From Planctomycetota bacterium (lineage in GTDB: Bacteria; Planctomycetota; Planctomycetia; Pirellulales; Pirellulaceae), in NCBI GenBank assembly GCA_027622275.1, contig JAQBZB010000041.1:1-43572 (forward strand): a DNA stretch of 43,572 nucleotides, read 5' to 3'. Shown in pieces: positions 9,343 through 19,300 of the stretch. The notes beneath the pieces are model-generated. The model was given only the letters and a program-made list of their open reading frames with translations, had not been told where the DNA came from and searched no databases. A program made the translations under genes and the position numbers. Position 1 is the stretch's first letter, and the number at the start of each line of letters is the position of its first letter.

Positions 9343-10665
9343 TCATTCGGAAGCGGCCGGTTCACTGCGAGCGGCGAGTTCCGCGATTTGAATATTGCGG
9401 AACGAGATATCGGTCGTCGGATCATGCCCCTGGATCATGATTGTCCCCGGTTCCAGCCGCAACCCTTTGCGAGGATTCTCATCCGGTGCGCGATCGTCCA
9501 TCCAATCGACGACTTGATAGCCGTTCACCCACGTGGCAACGTGAGCCCCGTCGGCGCTCACTGTTTTGTAGAACCATTCCAGGTCGTTCGCGACGACGAG
9601 CCGCGCGTCGATTCTCCGGAAGATCCCGCCAGTGCCACAATCAACCGGTTTGCGGCGATCGCCCTCTTTGACGCCATTGTGGATCTGGCTTTCATATCCA
9701 TTCATCGGTCCGCCGGGAATGCAACGAAAGAAGAAGCCCGAATTCAGTTGCTGGGCGTGTGTGATGCATTCCAGTTGCAGCACGAAGTCGCCGTACGATC
9801 CCTCTGTCTCCAACTGGCCGCGCCCGTCTTTCACGTTGAGCCAGCCTTCGTCAGTGACCGTGAACTTACTCGGCATCTCTGGATAAGTCTTCCAGCCCGC
9901 CAAATCTTTGCCATTGAACAAACTTGTCGTGCTGAGCGGCTTCAGCTTGATATTGCGAAACTCGACCTTCCCCTGATTCAGCTGCAAACCAATGTGGCCA
10001 CGATGCAGTGGTTTGGGATCGACGTACTCGAGAACTTGGGCTCCATCGAGATTAACGATCACCTTGTCTCCCAAGACGGTGACATCATACGTCTGCCAGT
10101 CGTTGCTATCGAAGTTGCCTGGCGCTTTGGCTCGCTTGACGAGGCTGCAACTCGGAAACGGATTGTCGCTGTCGGCGATATTCAGTTCGTAGCAATCGAC
10201 CGCCGGATCTTTTGGCGTGAGCGGCGTGTGCAAGAAGATACCACTGTTCGTCCCGGGGGCGCTACGAAACTCGACGTGAAGGACATAGTCAGTGAATCGT
10301 GTTGTCGTACAAAGCAACCCTGGTTCCCCCTGATCCACGACGATCGCGCCGGATTCGACTCGCCAGTTAGCGTCGGTCACAGGGGTCCAGCCAAACAAGG
10401 TTTCGCCGTCGAACAACGAGATCCAGCCTTGCGCGAGTTCGATATCGGCGAGCGGTTTCGGTGCTTCTGTGACCGGTGGCGTTGTGTCATCGGCAACGCC
10501 GCTCGCGGTTGTTGCAACGGTGGTCTTTCCTTCGGCGGAGTCCGACCCGACAGCGGGAACCGGAGTGGATCGCGTTGCGGGCGGTGTTGCCGGACCACAG
10601 CCAACCAGCGGGAACAGCGTCAAGCCAACGAAACAAACAACGAAACGAGATACATGAATACGCAT
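9343..10665 (-). CDS. DUF1080 lipoprotein, two tandem domains
   Basis: A 440-residue secreted lipoprotein. Residues 1-22 form a signal peptide ending in LVGC, with Cys23 as the lipidated residue, followed by a Thr/Pro/Ala-rich linker to about residue 70. Two DUF1080 (3-keto-disaccharide hydrolase type, concanavalin-like beta-sandwich) domains follow. The first begins at GWISLFDGETLFGW and the second at TTSLFNGKDLAGWK. Each has the typical pattern of open strands with FVLQLE-like and NSGFFF/NSGIFL motifs. The family is greatly expanded in Planctomycetes and linked to sugar degradation. It is the last gene of a minus-strand run and starts 3 bases after the creatininase-like stop. A long open frame on the opposite strand is only a shadow. 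Confidence 0.88.
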   Translation of the reverse strand: MRIHVSRFVVCFVGLTLFPLVGCGPATPPATRSTPVPAVGSDSAEGKTTVATTASGVADDTTPPVTEAPKPLADIELAQGWISLFDGETLFGWTPVTDANWRVESGAIVVDQGEPGLLCTTTRFTDYVLHVEFRSAPGTNSGIFLHTPLTPKDPAVDCYELNIADSDNPFPSCSLVKRAKAPGNFDSNDWQTYDVTVLGDKVIVNLDGAQVLEYVDPKPLHRGHIGLQLNQGKVEFRNIKLKPLSTTSLFNGKDLAGWKTYPEMPSKFTVTDEGWLNVKDGRGQLETEGSYGDFVLQLECITHAQQLNSGFFFRCIPGGPMNGYESQIHNGVKEGDRRKPVDCGTGGIFRRIDARLVVANDLEWFYKTVSADGAHVATWVNGYQVVDWMDDRAPDENPRKGLRLEPGTIMIQGHDPTTDISFRNIQIAELAARSEPAASE

Positions 10666-10668
10666 CGC

Positions 10669-11700
10669 TTAGACTCCGGCAAGTTTCTTCAGGTCGGCTC
10701 GCGTTACTTCGAGCATTCTAGCGAGCATCGTTGGTGCATCGACGTTGTAGTAGTTGCGGACGTCACCCACAATCCCGTTGAGTGAATGGGACTTGACATG
10801 CTCGATGAAACGCGTCAGGTCAGGCGTCAATTCGATCGCCGTTTCGAGATCCATCTGCCGGGCCTGCAACTCATCGACCCGTGCCGGCCACCAGCGACGA
10901 TCGATCAGGTCAGGATTGGCCAACTCGACCATGGCAGTTTCGACACCGCCCGCGTGTTGGTCGCCTCGGTCGCCGGCAAATTCGACGATCGGATCGTACA
11001 GCCACCGAAACGCAAATCGCTCCACGGAACTAGCTTTCAATCCGTCGACGATCGCCGTGCGATGTACGATCGATCCATGAACATCGACGACATACATGGC
11101 TTCCGGCTGCGACCAGTCTTGCAGCGCGTTCGCAAAACCGGTTACGTAACGAGTGAGTAGCGCCGGTGTGATATCGATACTCATCCCAAACGGCAAGCCC
11201 CACGTGAGATGTCCGTACTCGACCGGCGGGCCAACAAGGAAACCATCGGTCTCTTCAGCGAGACGTCCCAGTACCAAGTAGCTTTGAATCGTGTCTGTCG
11301 CTAATGGTAAATGCGGTCCATGTTGCTCGACAGCCGTGTCGACACTAAAGCTGAGTACACGAGGCTTCGGCGGCGCGTCGTGCCGCACCCGCGGCATCTC
11401 GACAACTTCGACGGACGTCGAAGATTCGTTCGCGGCAAACGTCTCCTCGAAGTACGGAAAACAACTGTGAATCCGAGCGATGAGGGCGTGTTTGAGTTCG
11501 TCGTCCAACGCCTCATGATAGAGGGGCGGCAACACGAACGCGCCGAGGCTCGCGAGTTCTTCGAACGGCGTGCCGAGCGAACAGATCGGCAGCACGATGC
11601 GTTGGTCGCTGATTCGTGCCTGGAGTTCGTTCAAGGTGTAGGCGGTCAGCCACGATCCTCGGTTGACAGTCCGTGGGAGGTAATCGCTCAATACATTCAT
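10669..11700 (-). CDS. Creatininase-family amidohydrolase-like protein
   Basis: A 343-residue protein of the creatininase/formamide-hydrolase fold. The metal-site motif EQHGPHLPLATDT supplies Glu125, His127 and Asp136. A later DVHGS (His208) stands where most members have HGGN, and an acidic GGVETAMVE block follows (about 250). Family members are usually about 250 residues. Here there are about 115 extra N-terminal residues containing IVLPICSLGTPFEELASLG, which resembles the first strand of the same fold but without its metal ligands. It overlaps the upstream gene by 4 bases (ATGA) and is followed 3 bases later by the DUF1080 gene, so the three are probably co-translated. The substrate is unknown: a small cyclic amide or an N-formyl compound would fit the family. 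Confidence 0.82.
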   Translation of the reverse strand: MNVLSDYLPRTVNRGSWLTAYTLNELQARISDQRIVLPICSLGTPFEELASLGAFVLPPLYHEALDDELKHALIARIHSCFPYFEETFAANESSTSVEVVEMPRVRHDAPPKPRVLSFSVDTAVEQHGPHLPLATDTIQSYLVLGRLAEETDGFLVGPPVEYGHLTWGLPFGMSIDITPALLTRYVTGFANALQDWSQPEAMYVVDVHGSIVHRTAIVDGLKASSVERFAFRWLYDPIVEFAGDRGDQHAGGVETAMVELANPDLIDRRWWPARVDELQARQMDLETAIELTPDLTRFIEHVKSHSLNGIVGDVRNYYNVDAPTMLARMLEVTRADLKKLAGV

Positions 11701-12197
11701 CGTGTCACTTCATAGATCTCCAGGTGAACTTCGCTGACGATGCCGCCCGCCGCAGCGTCGTCGCCGCCTCGCGGCAGATTGACTTCGATGCGCAATTCGT
11801 TTCGCGGCAGCAGCAATTCGGTCAATTCAAATCGACGGACCCGCTCACCGATCTTTATCTCGCCGAGCCGGTCGCCGTTGAGTGCGACGATCGCGATTCC
11901 GCTGATTCCATAAAGGACGAGATCAACTCGTTCGTTCGGATCGAGATTAGTGGGCCTGCCAAATCGGCGTTTATAAAGAACTCGCCCCCGGAAACCGACA
12001 CCGAGGCTGGTTCCCCAATCCGCCGGAATCGTGATCGTGCCGGCTGGCGGCACGTCGCCGGGCAGATCGACCGACTCGCCGCTCGGTCCCCACTGCGTGA
12101 ACGCTAGTGGCTCATACTCCCACGGGCCATGCAGGCGAATGATGTGCGGAGCAGAACCGGTCGCGTCGAGTTGCGATACTTGGTGATCTTTCGGCAT
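11697..12197 (-). CDS. Small beta-sandwich protein, GH2 sugar-binding-like
   Basis: A 166-residue protein with no signal peptide and no catalytic residues I can name. The order RLHGPWEYEPL, IPADWG, GFRGRVLYKRRFG, VDLVLYGISGIAIVALNGDRLGE and NELRIEVNLP matches the jelly-roll sugar-binding domain at the front of glycoside hydrolase family 2 enzymes (wrapped product, a W, then a loop and LNG). Here it stands alone. It is translationally coupled to the creatininase-like gene and lies 10 bases behind the epimerase. A carbohydrate-binding role is an inference from fold resemblance and neighbours only. Confidence 0.65.
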   Translation of the reverse strand: MPKDHQVSQLDATGSAPHIIRLHGPWEYEPLAFTQWGPSGESVDLPGDVPPAGTITIPADWGTSLGVGFRGRVLYKRRFGRPTNLDPNERVDLVLYGISGIAIVALNGDRLGEIKIGERVRRFELTELLLPRNELRIEVNLPRGGDDAAAGGIVSEVHLEIYEVTR

Positions 12198-12207
12198 TCG
12201 AATCGAT

Positions 12208-13203
12208 CTAGCTGACGCGGTGGCGGTGGAATTCGATCACTTTGCGAATGATGCTATCCAGGTCGTGATCCGGGACGTGGCCGATGGTTGAACGCAGCCG
12301 AGTTAAATCAGGGACGCGGCGGCGGATGTCTTCAAAATCCTCGTCGTAAGCATCGGCATAGGTTTGATACGCGATCGTCGAGTTGGAGGCAGAAAGTTCA
12401 ATCACGTGTTGTGCGAGTTCAAGGATCGAGACGGGTTGGTCGCTGCCAATGTTAAAGACCCGGCCCACGGCGGACTGCGTCTCCATCAGCGTGACGACAG
12501 CTCGCACGACGTCATCAACATGGGCAAAGCAGCGAGTTTGCTGGCCGTCGTCGTGGACAATCAGGGGCTTGCCCGCCAACGCTGCTTCGACGAACCGAGG
12601 CAACACCATGCCATAGGCTCCCGTTTGGCGCGGCCCCACGACATTGAAGAATCGGCCGATGACGACCGGCAATCCGTACTCGCGGTGGCTGGCCAGCCCC
12701 ATGAATTCGTCGATGGCCTTTGACGCTCCATACGACCAACGGGCGCGGGTCGTCGACCCAAAGACGAGATCATCCTCTTCCGCCCACGTCTCCTTCGGGT
12801 TCTTTCCATACACTTCACTCGTGCTGGCGAGAAAGCACTTCACGGTCTCGCCGCGCTGAATCCGTTCGCGCAGACACGACAGGATAAGTTCCGTCGGATA
12901 GATATTCCGTTCGATCGTCTCCATCGGCGCTCGGGCAATCAGCGCGACACCAACGGCCGCGGCGAGGTGATAGACTTCGTCGACGTTGGCGGTTAGCTCC
13001 CGGACGATCTGCTTGTCGCCCACGGAGCCTTGGACGTAGGTCAATCGTTCGTTCGGGAGGGCGGCAGCGAGATTCTTGGCGTTGCCGGTCGACTCGTCAT
13101 CGACCACCGTCACTCGGTCGCCCCGCGCGAGCAACGCTTCGGTTAAATGCGAGCCGACAAATCCCGCTCCGCCGGTGACTAGAACTTGTTTCACGTGGGC
13201 CAC
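12208..13203 (-). CDS. NAD-dependent sugar epimerase/dehydratase
   Basis: A 331-residue extended short-chain dehydrogenase. The NAD-binding TGGAGFVGSH lies at residues 10-19 and the acidic VVDDEST at 33-39. The STSEVYG motif is near 127-133, and the catalytic tyrosine and lysine are in SYGASK (Tyr158, Lys162). The STSEVYG plus RWSYGASK combination resembles UDP-glucuronate decarboxylase and dTDP-glucose dehydratase relatives more than GalE, but the exact nucleotide sugar cannot be fixed. It follows the DNA methyltransferase stop by 32 bases and precedes the beta-sandwich gene by 10. The ATG at 13203 begins MAHVKQVLVTGGAG, a normal start for the family. Confidence 0.88.
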   Translation of the reverse strand: MAHVKQVLVTGGAGFVGSHLTEALLARGDRVTVVDDESTGNAKNLAAALPNERLTYVQGSVGDKQIVRELTANVDEVYHLAAAVGVALIARAPMETIERNIYPTELILSCLRERIQRGETVKCFLASTSEVYGKNPKETWAEEDDLVFGSTTRARWSYGASKAIDEFMGLASHREYGLPVVIGRFFNVVGPRQTGAYGMVLPRFVEAALAGKPLIVHDDGQQTRCFAHVDDVVRAVVTLMETQSAVGRVFNIGSDQPVSILELAQHVIELSASNSTIAYQTYADAYDEDFEDIRRRVPDLTRLRSTIGHVPDHDLDSIIRKVIEFHRHRVS

Positions 13204-13235
13204 GATCCTTAAAGAATGACTCGCGATAAGTCATG

Positions 13236-14777
13236 TCAGACTAATCGCTTCGCCGTATCGAGACAAGGACTCGGTGCCGATCGTGGCGCGACGGTCGTCC
13301 ACGGATTCTGCTCACAGACTTCGCGAAAATCGCTCTCAATTGCCAAGGCGGTGGCGAGCTGATCCAAGCTGAGCGTCGCGAGCAGCTCGGCGGTGATCGG
13401 CCGTTTCGCATCCCAAAAGATCAGTGACGCATAGAACTCTTGCGCTTCGTCGCTCATTAGCATGCGATGAAGCAATCGGGCTTCACGTTCTGTTTCGCAG
13501 CCAATCGCATAGATCGTGTCATCGAATACAACCGGTCGCCCCTGATGCGGACCAACCACCGCGAAGGACAAGGATTTGTAGAACCCGGAAATGGCCACTT
13601 TCCATGGCGCGAACGTGTATCCACCGACTCCGAAGACCGAATAACGGGGCCGCTTGCGGTAGATGGAACTGCCGCGTGCATCGAGGCGGTCGGCGTGGGC
13701 CGTCAAATACGCCCACGTCTTCGGTGCCGAGGTCTCGATGACCGATGTATCCGCTCCAACTTGCGTTTGAGTGACGATCATCCATCGCTTCGGCGGTTCG
13801 GACGGGCGCTTTGCGACGTCGGAACTCTTCAACAACGGATAGAGGTACTCGCTTTCGATCTCGACCGACTCGCCAAGGCCATTGGTCAGTCCTTCCGGCG
13901 ATTGAGCCAGCTCCATGACCTTCGCGCAATCGTGCTTCACGCCGGATCGCCAGCGGCGGGAAGACGGACCGGCGAGTTCCTGCCACCGCTGGTAAAGGTC
14001 CACGTCCGCGATCAAGCGTCCCTCTTGATAACCGATCGTCCGCTGCCGGCTCGCGTCTCCCAGCGATTCGTAAGTGTCGCAGTCGCGCGAACGCGTGCCG
14101 GGTTGCATGAAACAGACGAACAAGCAAGCATCCACCGCCGCTCCGAAGTCCGCAGCGGCATCGATTCGATGAATCTCGGCCCGTCGTATTTGAAGTTCGT
14201 GTTTCCACGCGTGGCGTAACACCTTTCGCGCCACGGCTGTCTTGCAGAGCATCGCCATCGTGGCGTCGCGACCGCTCAGCCACTCCAATAGACGCAGCAG
14301 CATCCATTCCGAAATATCAAAGTTGCTCTTGCCCATCAACGCGTCCAAACCCTTCCGGCCCTGGAAGTTCGACTTGGCAGGAAGATTCGAGCTGCCGATC
14401 GCACCGAGCGCGGAATTTGTCACCCAGGGTGGATTGCCAATGACCAACAGCGGCCCGGCTGTGGAGTCCAGTAGCTCCGGCCAATCCGTTTGAAAGAAGT
14501 CCGCCTCCGCTACTTGGCATCGACTCTCGTGCCCAGCATCCGCGATGGATTGCCGGCAACTCGCAACGTACATGGCATTGATGTCGAATCCGAGTGCCCT
14601 GCCGGCATCCGGAAATGCTTTGAGCGACTCAAGCAGAAACGCCCCGACTCCGCAGGTCGGCTCGATGATTGTCGCGGGAGCAACTTGGCGGCGAGCGAGA
14701 CAGTCGCACACGGATTGTGCCAGCGATTTCGGTGTCTGGAAATCGCCAAATTCTACGCGTGCCTGAGCGATGTTCAT
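13236..14777 (-). CDS. N6-adenine DNA methyltransferase
   Basis: A 513-residue class I SAM-dependent methyltransferase. The SAM site is IEPTCGVGAFLLESL (motif I, about residue 36), the acidic LGFDINAMYV is motif II, and the catalytic motif IV is VIGNPPW (about 120). The order motif I then NPPW is that of gamma-class N6-adenine enzymes. The block WVTNSALGAIGSSNLPAKSN next to it is likely specificity-linked. The C-terminal 250 residues should hold target recognition. I start at the ATG at 14777 (MNIAQARVEFGDFQTP), since FGDFQTP is the usual N-terminal block; an upstream ATG at 14816 is in frame. No restriction nuclease is adjacent. The two TIR genes lie directly upstream on the same strand. Confidence 0.85.
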   Translation of the reverse strand: MNIAQARVEFGDFQTPKSLAQSVCDCLARRQVAPATIIEPTCGVGAFLLESLKAFPDAGRALGFDINAMYVASCRQSIADAGHESRCQVAEADFFQTDWPELLDSTAGPLLVIGNPPWVTNSALGAIGSSNLPAKSNFQGRKGLDALMGKSNFDISEWMLLRLLEWLSGRDATMAMLCKTAVARKVLRHAWKHELQIRRAEIHRIDAAADFGAAVDACLFVCFMQPGTRSRDCDTYESLGDASRQRTIGYQEGRLIADVDLYQRWQELAGPSSRRWRSGVKHDCAKVMELAQSPEGLTNGLGESVEIESEYLYPLLKSSDVAKRPSEPPKRWMIVTQTQVGADTSVIETSAPKTWAYLTAHADRLDARGSSIYRKRPRYSVFGVGGYTFAPWKVAISGFYKSLSFAVVGPHQGRPVVFDDTIYAIGCETEREARLLHRMLMSDEAQEFYASLIFWDAKRPITAELLATLSLDQLATALAIESDFREVCEQNPWTTVAPRSAPSPCLDTAKRLV

Positions 14778-14877
14778 GGCAGAGTGATCTTCGGGATGCG
14801 GCCAAACGCCCAGCACGGCGCAGGCGGAAAATGATCGTCGACAAGCGCGGCCAACCTCGGCGGTGCCAAGCGCTGCA

Positions 14878-15345
14878 TCACAGATTGGGAGCCGCTTTCA
14901 AAAAGTCCTCAATGCCATCCGCCAGCCGATCCCACAATTCTTCCCGCTCATTCGTACTCATCTTAGACAGAGGATCGGCTGCATCATTGAAAGTCTGAAA
15001 TTGATCAAGCACTGCTGTTTTCTTGAATCGCTTTTGGCAGGGACCGACGATGACCTGGAGAATCAACACGCCGTCGTCCTTCGCCGCCTTTAGCAGGGGC
15101 GGCAATTCGTTCGTGGCGATAAAGTCGGAGTTGATGAAATCAATGCTGACCAGCAGAATCGCTACTTTTGTCTCTGCCAAGGTGCCCTTGATTTCGTCGC
15201 GCCACTTCTGTCCGGCGTCAATCTTGGTATCGGCCCAGACATCCGTGATCCCAGCGACCTCGAGCGGCTTCAGATGAACCAGCAAACGGTTCAGCCACTT
15301 CTCGTCCTTGTGGCTGTAGCTGATGAAGATTTTCGTACGCGCCAA
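14878..15345 (-). CDS. TIR-domain protein (stand-alone)
   Basis: A 155-residue protein that is almost entirely one TIR domain. The BB-strand opening is KIFISYSHKDEKWLNRLLVH, then DVWADTKIDAGQKWRDEI, VAILLVSIDFINSDF and ATNELPPLL. Glu80 in NELPPLL occupies the position of the catalytic glutamate of NAD-consuming TIR domains. The first codon is TTG at 15345: no ATG exists in frame before the SYSHKD block, and AGGA lies about 10 bases upstream. It is the second of two tandem TIR genes, 39 bases after the first, and 100 bases before the methyltransferase. A defence or NAD-hydrolase role is likely for the family but unproven for this gene. Confidence 0.86.
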   Translation of the reverse strand: MARTKIFISYSHKDEKWLNRLLVHLKPLEVAGITDVWADTKIDAGQKWRDEIKGTLAETKVAILLVSIDFINSDFIATNELPPLLKAAKDDGVLILQVIVGPCQKRFKKTAVLDQFQTFNDAADPLSKMSTNEREELWDRLADGIEDFLKAAPNL

Positions 15346-15384
15346 CGCATCTTGTCCTGGATTGGTGGGTCTGGCTGTCCGCCG

Positions 15385-16077
15385 TCAGTCCTGCACCGTG
15401 GAAAGCTGCCGCGGCGGCGACATGAGAATCTTCCGAACACTTTCCGCAACGATCGCGAGAATGTGATCCTGCTCCTGCCGGCTTTTACTGGTGAGCGGAC
15501 TTGAAGGTGAGTTCACGGATTGAAACTGGCGCAGTGGGGTCCGCTCGAAGCGGCAGGGACTGACGATCACTGAAAGGACATGTAAACCACGATCCCGGGC
15601 AGCCTCCAGCAAAAATGGCAGCTCTCGGTCCATGACATAATCCGAGGCCAAGTAATCCGCACTGACCAACAGCACGGCAACCCGGGCGGCCTGCAATTCC
15701 GTCTCGATTTGCTCGCGCCAGCGGCTGCCCGCCTCGATTCGCGCATCATCCCAAATCTCCAGAACGGCATCACGCTCCAGAGGCTTCAGATAAGCGAGCA
15801 GTCGCTCTAACCATTCCTGATCGGCACGAGCGTAGCTGATGAAAATGAGGGGGCGGGAATCGCTCGAATTCCCGAGGCGTTCGGGGATCGGTTCACTCGA
15901 CAGGGACGCGAGTCGCTTTCGGTCCTCGAAGAGTCCCTTCTGAAGCGCTTCAATTCTCTTCTCGATCCTCGGTCGTTCAATCGGATCGGCTGTATAGATC
16001 CTCTGCCGCTCGACTTCGGCGAGGGCTTGCTGGGTGACCGCGATTCGTCGCTCAAGATCCTGCTGGACGTTTGCCAC
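15385..16077 (-). CDS. Coiled-coil plus TIR-domain protein
   Basis: A 230-residue protein. Residues 1-60 are charged and heptad-like (QQDLERRIAVTQQALAEVER then RIEKRIEALQKGLFEDRKRL) and should form a helical hairpin or coiled coil. A short linker leads to a TIR domain from about 77: LIFISYARADQEWLERLLAY, EIWDDARIEAGSRWREQIE, VAVLLVSADYLASDY and RELPFLL. Glu152 is the candidate catalytic glutamate. The domain is a clear paralogue of the neighbouring TIR protein, with the same insertion pattern. The N-terminal segment may be an oligomerisation or sensing module. First gene of the minus-strand run. Confidence 0.86.
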   Translation of the reverse strand: MANVQQDLERRIAVTQQALAEVERQRIYTADPIERPRIEKRIEALQKGLFEDRKRLASLSSEPIPERLGNSSDSRPLIFISYARADQEWLERLLAYLKPLERDAVLEIWDDARIEAGSRWREQIETELQAARVAVLLVSADYLASDYVMDRELPFLLEAARDRGLHVLSVIVSPCRFERTPLRQFQSVNSPSSPLTSKSRQEQDHILAIVAESVRKILMSPPRQLSTVQD

Positions 16078-16378
16078 GAGATTCCCTTGATGCAGTCGGT
16101 ATGGTGGTCCAATTTGCTCGGTTCTCTAGCCCCATCATAATCTCTCCCGCAAATTCAGGGCAAGCTCGCGGCTTTCCTTTTCGCGCCGAGAGCGGTAAAT
16201 TGTTAGACAAGATACGAGGGTAAGGCCGGCCAGGCATTACGAAAGCACCCCACGCAATCGATTACTCCCTCCCAACGATGGCCGAGAACGCGAATTCTGC
16301 TCCGCGCGCACGATCCATGTGGCCACGATTTGCAATGACCACCTTCAGGGAATCGACCAGGAAATGAGGACCATTGGC
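16078..16378. other. Divergent intergenic region
   Basis: About 300 bases separate the divergent TIR operon and TPR gene. An upstream GTG at 16319 is in frame with the TPR gene, but what follows it lacks a signal peptide before residue 20. GAGGA at 16366-16370 is the ribosome site for the start at 16379. I see no RNA gene or clear operator. Confidence 0.45.
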
Positions 16379-19300
16379 ATGAGACCGCTATTTGCTCTCA
16401 CGACTTTCTTCGTTTTGACCGCGGTCGCGTTGATGACGGATTGTCCCGCTCAAGACAACGCCGCCGCAAAATCTTCGCCCGAGGCACTGACTGTCTATTC
16501 CGACGCAGCCAGTTTTCAAAACAACGGCGAATTCGCTTTGTCCGCCGAAGAGTGGGAGAAGTTTATAAAGCAGTTCCCGAAAGATCCACTGGCCCCCAAA
16601 GCCAGGCACTACGCGGGCGTCTGCTATCTACAGCTAAAGGCCTATGACAAGGCGGCGGATCACTTTGAAACGATCCTCAAGGCGGACCCCAAGTTTGAGT
16701 TGGCCGAGGACGCGCTGCTCAATCTCGGCTGGTGCCGCTATGAGACGAAGGCGGAAGACAAGACGGAGAGCTACACGAAGGCGGCGGAGGCGTTTTCCAC
16801 GTTGGCCCGACAGTTCCCCAAGGGCAAATTCACCGACCAGGCTCTTTTTTATCTTGGGGAATCGGCCTACGCGCTTCAGAAAAAGCCCGAGGCCATTGCC
16901 GCTTACCGCAAGTTGGTCGAGGAGCATCAAAAATCGTCGCTACGCAGCGATGGCTTGTATGCGTTGGGAGTGACCTACGAGGAAGAACAGGCGTATCCCG
17001 AAGCGGGAGCGGTTTACGACCTGTTCCTGAAAGAGTTCCCGGACAGCACGCTGCACACTGAAGTCCGCATGCGGAAGGCGGAGACCGTGTTGCAGGGCGG
17101 CGACGCTACCGCGGCGGAAAAAATGTTCGGCGAAGTGGCTGACGTCGAGGGCTTTGCCTCCGCCGACCACGCGCTATATCGCCAGGCGTACTGTGCGTCG
17201 AAACTTGAAAAGTTCGAAGAGGCCGGAAAGTTGTACGCCAAGCTCGGGACGAACTTTCCCGAGTCGACTTACCTTGGCGAGGCAATGATTTCGGCCGGGC
17301 GAACGTTTTATCGCGCGAACGACTTCGCCAACGCGACGGCTTGGTTTCAGAAAAGCATCGACGCCGGCCGGCCCGACGCTCCGGAAGCCGCTCACTGGCT
17401 CTGTCGCATTCATCTGCAAGGCAAAGAGCCCGCGAAGGCCATTGCGCTCGCGGAGCAACAGACTCCCAAAGCCGTGGAGAGTACATTCCTTGTCAACTTG
17501 AAGCTCGATCAGGCGGACGGCATGTACGCCTTGCCGGCTCGCCGCGAAGAGGCGCTGGCCAAGTACCTGCAACTTGTGAACGAGCATGGCGATCACGCGC
17601 TGGCCTCACAAGCTCTCTACAATGCCGCCTTCACGGCCCTCGATATCGGGAAGTACGACGACGGGCTCAAGCACGCCGCGGCGTTCATCGCCAAGTATCC
17701 CGAAGACCGCTTCCTGCCCGACACCAAGTACGTGGCTGCCGACTGTAACTTGAAGCTTGGCAAGCACGAGCCAGCCGAGGCCGGATATCGCGACTTGCTG
17801 GCTAACCACAAAGGACATGAGGAATACGCTTCGTGGCGAGTTCGGTTGGGGCTCGTCTTGTATCTGCAAAAGAAATACGAAGACGCGATCGCAGCTTTGC
17901 AAGAGACGGTGAAAGAGTTGAAGCAGCCGGCGCAGTTGGCGGAGGCGCAATTCTTGATCGGGGCCAGTCAGTTTCAGCTCGATCAATTCGAGCCTGCTTC
18001 GCAATCACTCATGGCGGCGATCGCTGCCGACTCGAAATGGCGACAAGCCGACGAGACGTTGCTCTTCTTATCGCGTGCCCAACGCGGCCTGAAGCAACTC
18101 GATGTCGCCAAGACGACCGTCAGCAAGTTAATCACTGATTTTCCAGAAAGCGGGTTGCTCGACCAGGCGCACTTCCGGCTTGGTGAATACAACTATGCCG
18201 GCGGCGACTACGCGGCGGCGACGGCCGCCTATGATGTGGTGATCGCCAAGTGGAATGATTCGCTGTATGCGCCCTTCGCCTATTATGGCAAAGGATGGGC
18301 GTCGCTGAAGGCGAAGCAATACCTGGCGGGAAGCGAAAGCTTTACTGCGCTGATCGACAAGTTTCCGGAACACACGCTCACCCCGGAAGCTTTCTTGGCA
18401 AGAGGCATGTGCCGACGCCAAACGGCTGATCTCGAAAACGCGGTCAAGGACTTTGACGCGTTTCTCAAAACGAACCCAACTCAACCGCAAAAGTCCGATG
18501 CTTTGTACGAACGCGGGCTCGCCGAAATCGGGTCGAAGAATTTCGAGCAAGCGACTGCGACGTTGGAGTCGTTGCTGGCTGAGAACAAAGAATATGCGAG
18601 CACGGCCAATGTGTTGTACGAACTGGGTTGGGCTTACACCAACCGGAATCAGCCAGACGATGCGGTGGCGACTTTCGCAAAGCTGGCGACCGACCACGCG
18701 GATAACCCGCTGGCTGCCGAAGCCAACCTCCACGTGGCTGAATCGCTTTATGCCAAGGGAGAGTTTGCCGAAGCGGTCAAGTTCTATACCGCCTCGAAGA
18801 GTAAAGCCGAACCCGGCGAAGTGGCCGAGCGGGCAGTCCACAAGCTCGGCTGGGCTCAATATCGGCTTGAGAAGTACGATGCCGCGCTGGCGGAGTTCGT
18901 CGAGCAGCTCAAGGCCTACGCCGAAGGCGGCTTAGTAGCCGATGGTTTGTTCATGAAAGGCGAATGCTTGTTCAAGCTGAAGAAACCCGCGGACGCTTTC
19001 CAAGCCTTCACTGCTGCCGCCAAGAAACCTTCCGCCGACGAACAGAAACAGGTGCTGACGCTTTTGCACGGCGGACAAAGTGCGGCTCAAGATGGGAAAT
19101 GGCAGCCCAGCCTGGAGATGCTGGACCAGATCGCCAGTAAGTTCCCCGACACGCCTTTTCTTGCCGAAGCTATTTACGAGCGAGGTTTTGCCAAGCAGAA
19201 CCTCAAGCAACTCGATGAGGCGCTCAAGGATTACGAACGTGCGACCGAGTTGTCACGCGGCGAAGTTGGGGCTCGCGGCCAGTTCATGATCGGCGAAGTG

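Noticed and set aside
9271-10785. 504-codon open frame on the plus strand over the DUF1080 gene
   Set aside because: It lies antisense to a gene with a signal peptide and two recognisable domains. Its own protein has no family pattern or ribosome site and arises from G+C-rich codon use.
16319-16378. Upstream GTG start for the large TPR protein
   Set aside because: It would place 20 polar residues before the signal peptide and has no ribosome site, whereas 16379 has GAGGA at the right distance.
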